Assembly: GCA_031263585.1 (NCBI GenBank)
Contig: JAISFN010000051.1
Location: 1-32,811, forward strand
Length of the DNA: 32,811 nucleotides
Direction: 5' to 3'
Source of the DNA: Prevotellaceae bacterium
GTDB lineage: Bacteria > Bacteroidota > Bacteroidia > Bacteroidales > UBA932
The notes beneath the pieces are model-generated. The model was given only the letters and a program-made list of their open reading frames with translations. It was not told where the DNA came from and made no database searches. Below are positions 32,253 through 32,811 of the stretch, piece after piece. The translations under genes were made by a program, and so were the position numbers. The first letter of the stretch is position 1, and the number at the start of each line of letters is the position of its first letter.

Positions 32253-32811
32253 ATGAAAAAAGCAGTAATACTATTATGCGCAGTGTTGTTTTGCCTGCCT
32301 CTGGTCGGCCAGAAAAAAGTATACCGCCCTACAAAGGACAACTATAGCCTTAAAAACGGCGATTACGTGGTGGATACCGGAATTAATAAATTTGCCGGTC
32401 GCTGGGAGTGGAAATCGGGCAATAGCAGCTTTACGCTTATTATAAAAAAAAGGGAAAAGATTGAATATATTTATAATTCAAACTATATGTATTATAGTGA
32501 CAAAGCTTTAGGCTGGTACCGCTATATAAAAAACGGGGTTGAGGTTAAAAACACCCTGGACAATGTACATGCGGGAATGACGGCAACAGACCTAAAGAAT
32601 ATTCTCAGTAAGACCTCTATAACCGGTGTGAGCAGGGAGGGTTATTTAGGTTTACTGGTTCAGATAGACGGCTTTAAAATGCGGCAGGATGTACGTTTGG
32701 AAAGCATACCGGGTAAAACGGATGAAATACGGTGGACGATTTACAACAAATACAACCGCGTTGCCAAAGCCAAACAGGAAGATTTTCCGATACCTGTGAG
32801 CATGGTACTGA
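32253..32811 (+). CDS. Small secreted protein, DUF6705-like (3' end beyond window)
   Basis: This reading frame is open to the window edge, so only 186 codons are seen and the stop is missing. It has a signal peptide at about residues 1-19 (KKAVILLCAVLFCLPLVGQ). The mature part begins KKVYRPTKDNYSLKNGDY, followed by NKFAGRWEWKSGNSSFTLII, a lipocalin-like opening strand typical of a small Bacteroidota family I recall as DUF6705. It starts four bases after the stop of the JAMM-like lipoprotein gene and is almost certainly co-transcribed. Function is unknown; such proteins are often found next to lipoproteins of the preceding type. Confidence 0.75.
   Translation, partial: MKKAVILLCAVLFCLPLVGQKKVYRPTKDNYSLKNGDYVVDTGINKFAGRWEWKSGNSSFTLIIKKREKIEYIYNSNYMYYSDKALGWYRYIKNGVEVKNTLDNVHAGMTATDLKNILSKTSITGVSREGYLGLLVQIDGFKMRQDVRLESIPGKTDEIRWTIYNKYNRVAKAKQEDFPIPVSMVL

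Overview
The window looks like a chromosomal segment of a Bacteroidales bacterium (phylum Bacteroidota). The evidence is a Bacteroidota-type division and cell-wall (dcw) gene order, -7 boxes of the TAnnTTTG type, a glycine-lipid acyltransferase pair (GlsA/GlsB type), an enlarged MraY, a PASTA-bearing FtsI, and SusC-style carboxypeptidase-regulatory domains. MurE carries the DNPR motif, so the peptidoglycan is probably meso-diaminopimelate type. I cannot name the genus from sequence alone.

Layout. (1) 1-660: two broken transposase remnants meet head-on, an IS630-type piece on + and an IS5-type piece on -. (2) 1151-1651: an ECF sigma factor followed by a strong hairpin terminator. (3) 1934-3707, minus strand: a two-gene operon of PlsC-like and GNAT-like acyltransferases, probably making glycine (or ornithine-like) lipids. 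(4) 4017-21963, plus strand: the dcw cluster mraZ, rsmH, ftsL, ftsI, murE, [acidic protein, pentapeptide-repeat protein, acidic paralogue], mraY, murD, ftsW, murG, murC, ftsQ, ftsA, ftsZ. It covers lipid II precursor synthesis (MurE, MraY, MurD, MurG, MurC), septal polymerisation and cross-linking (FtsW, FtsI), and the FtsZ ring with its membrane anchor (FtsA) and periplasmic partners (FtsQ, FtsL). A three-repeat MraZ-type operator precedes mraZ. (5) 22160-30218: a von Willebrand factor A surface protein (-), an SPFH protein with a small ribbon-helix-helix protein (+), a LolC/E-like permease (+), a cbpM-cbpA chaperone pair (-) and a MATE transporter (-). (6) 30371-32811: an accessory, decaying region with a frameshifted ORF, a JAMM-like lipoprotein whose signal peptide is cut by a stop codon, and a small secreted protein that runs off the window.

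The least expected coding feature is the three-gene cassette between murE and mraY: two paralogous acidic proteins of unknown function flanking a pentapeptide-repeat (DNA-mimic fold) protein, apparently co-transcribed with essential wall genes. The intergenic gaps also carry several families of imperfect palindromic repeats. One such repeat lies just ahead of rsmH, which has no ATG, GTG or TTG start upstream of its conserved N-terminal motif. No tRNA, rRNA or CRISPR array was seen.
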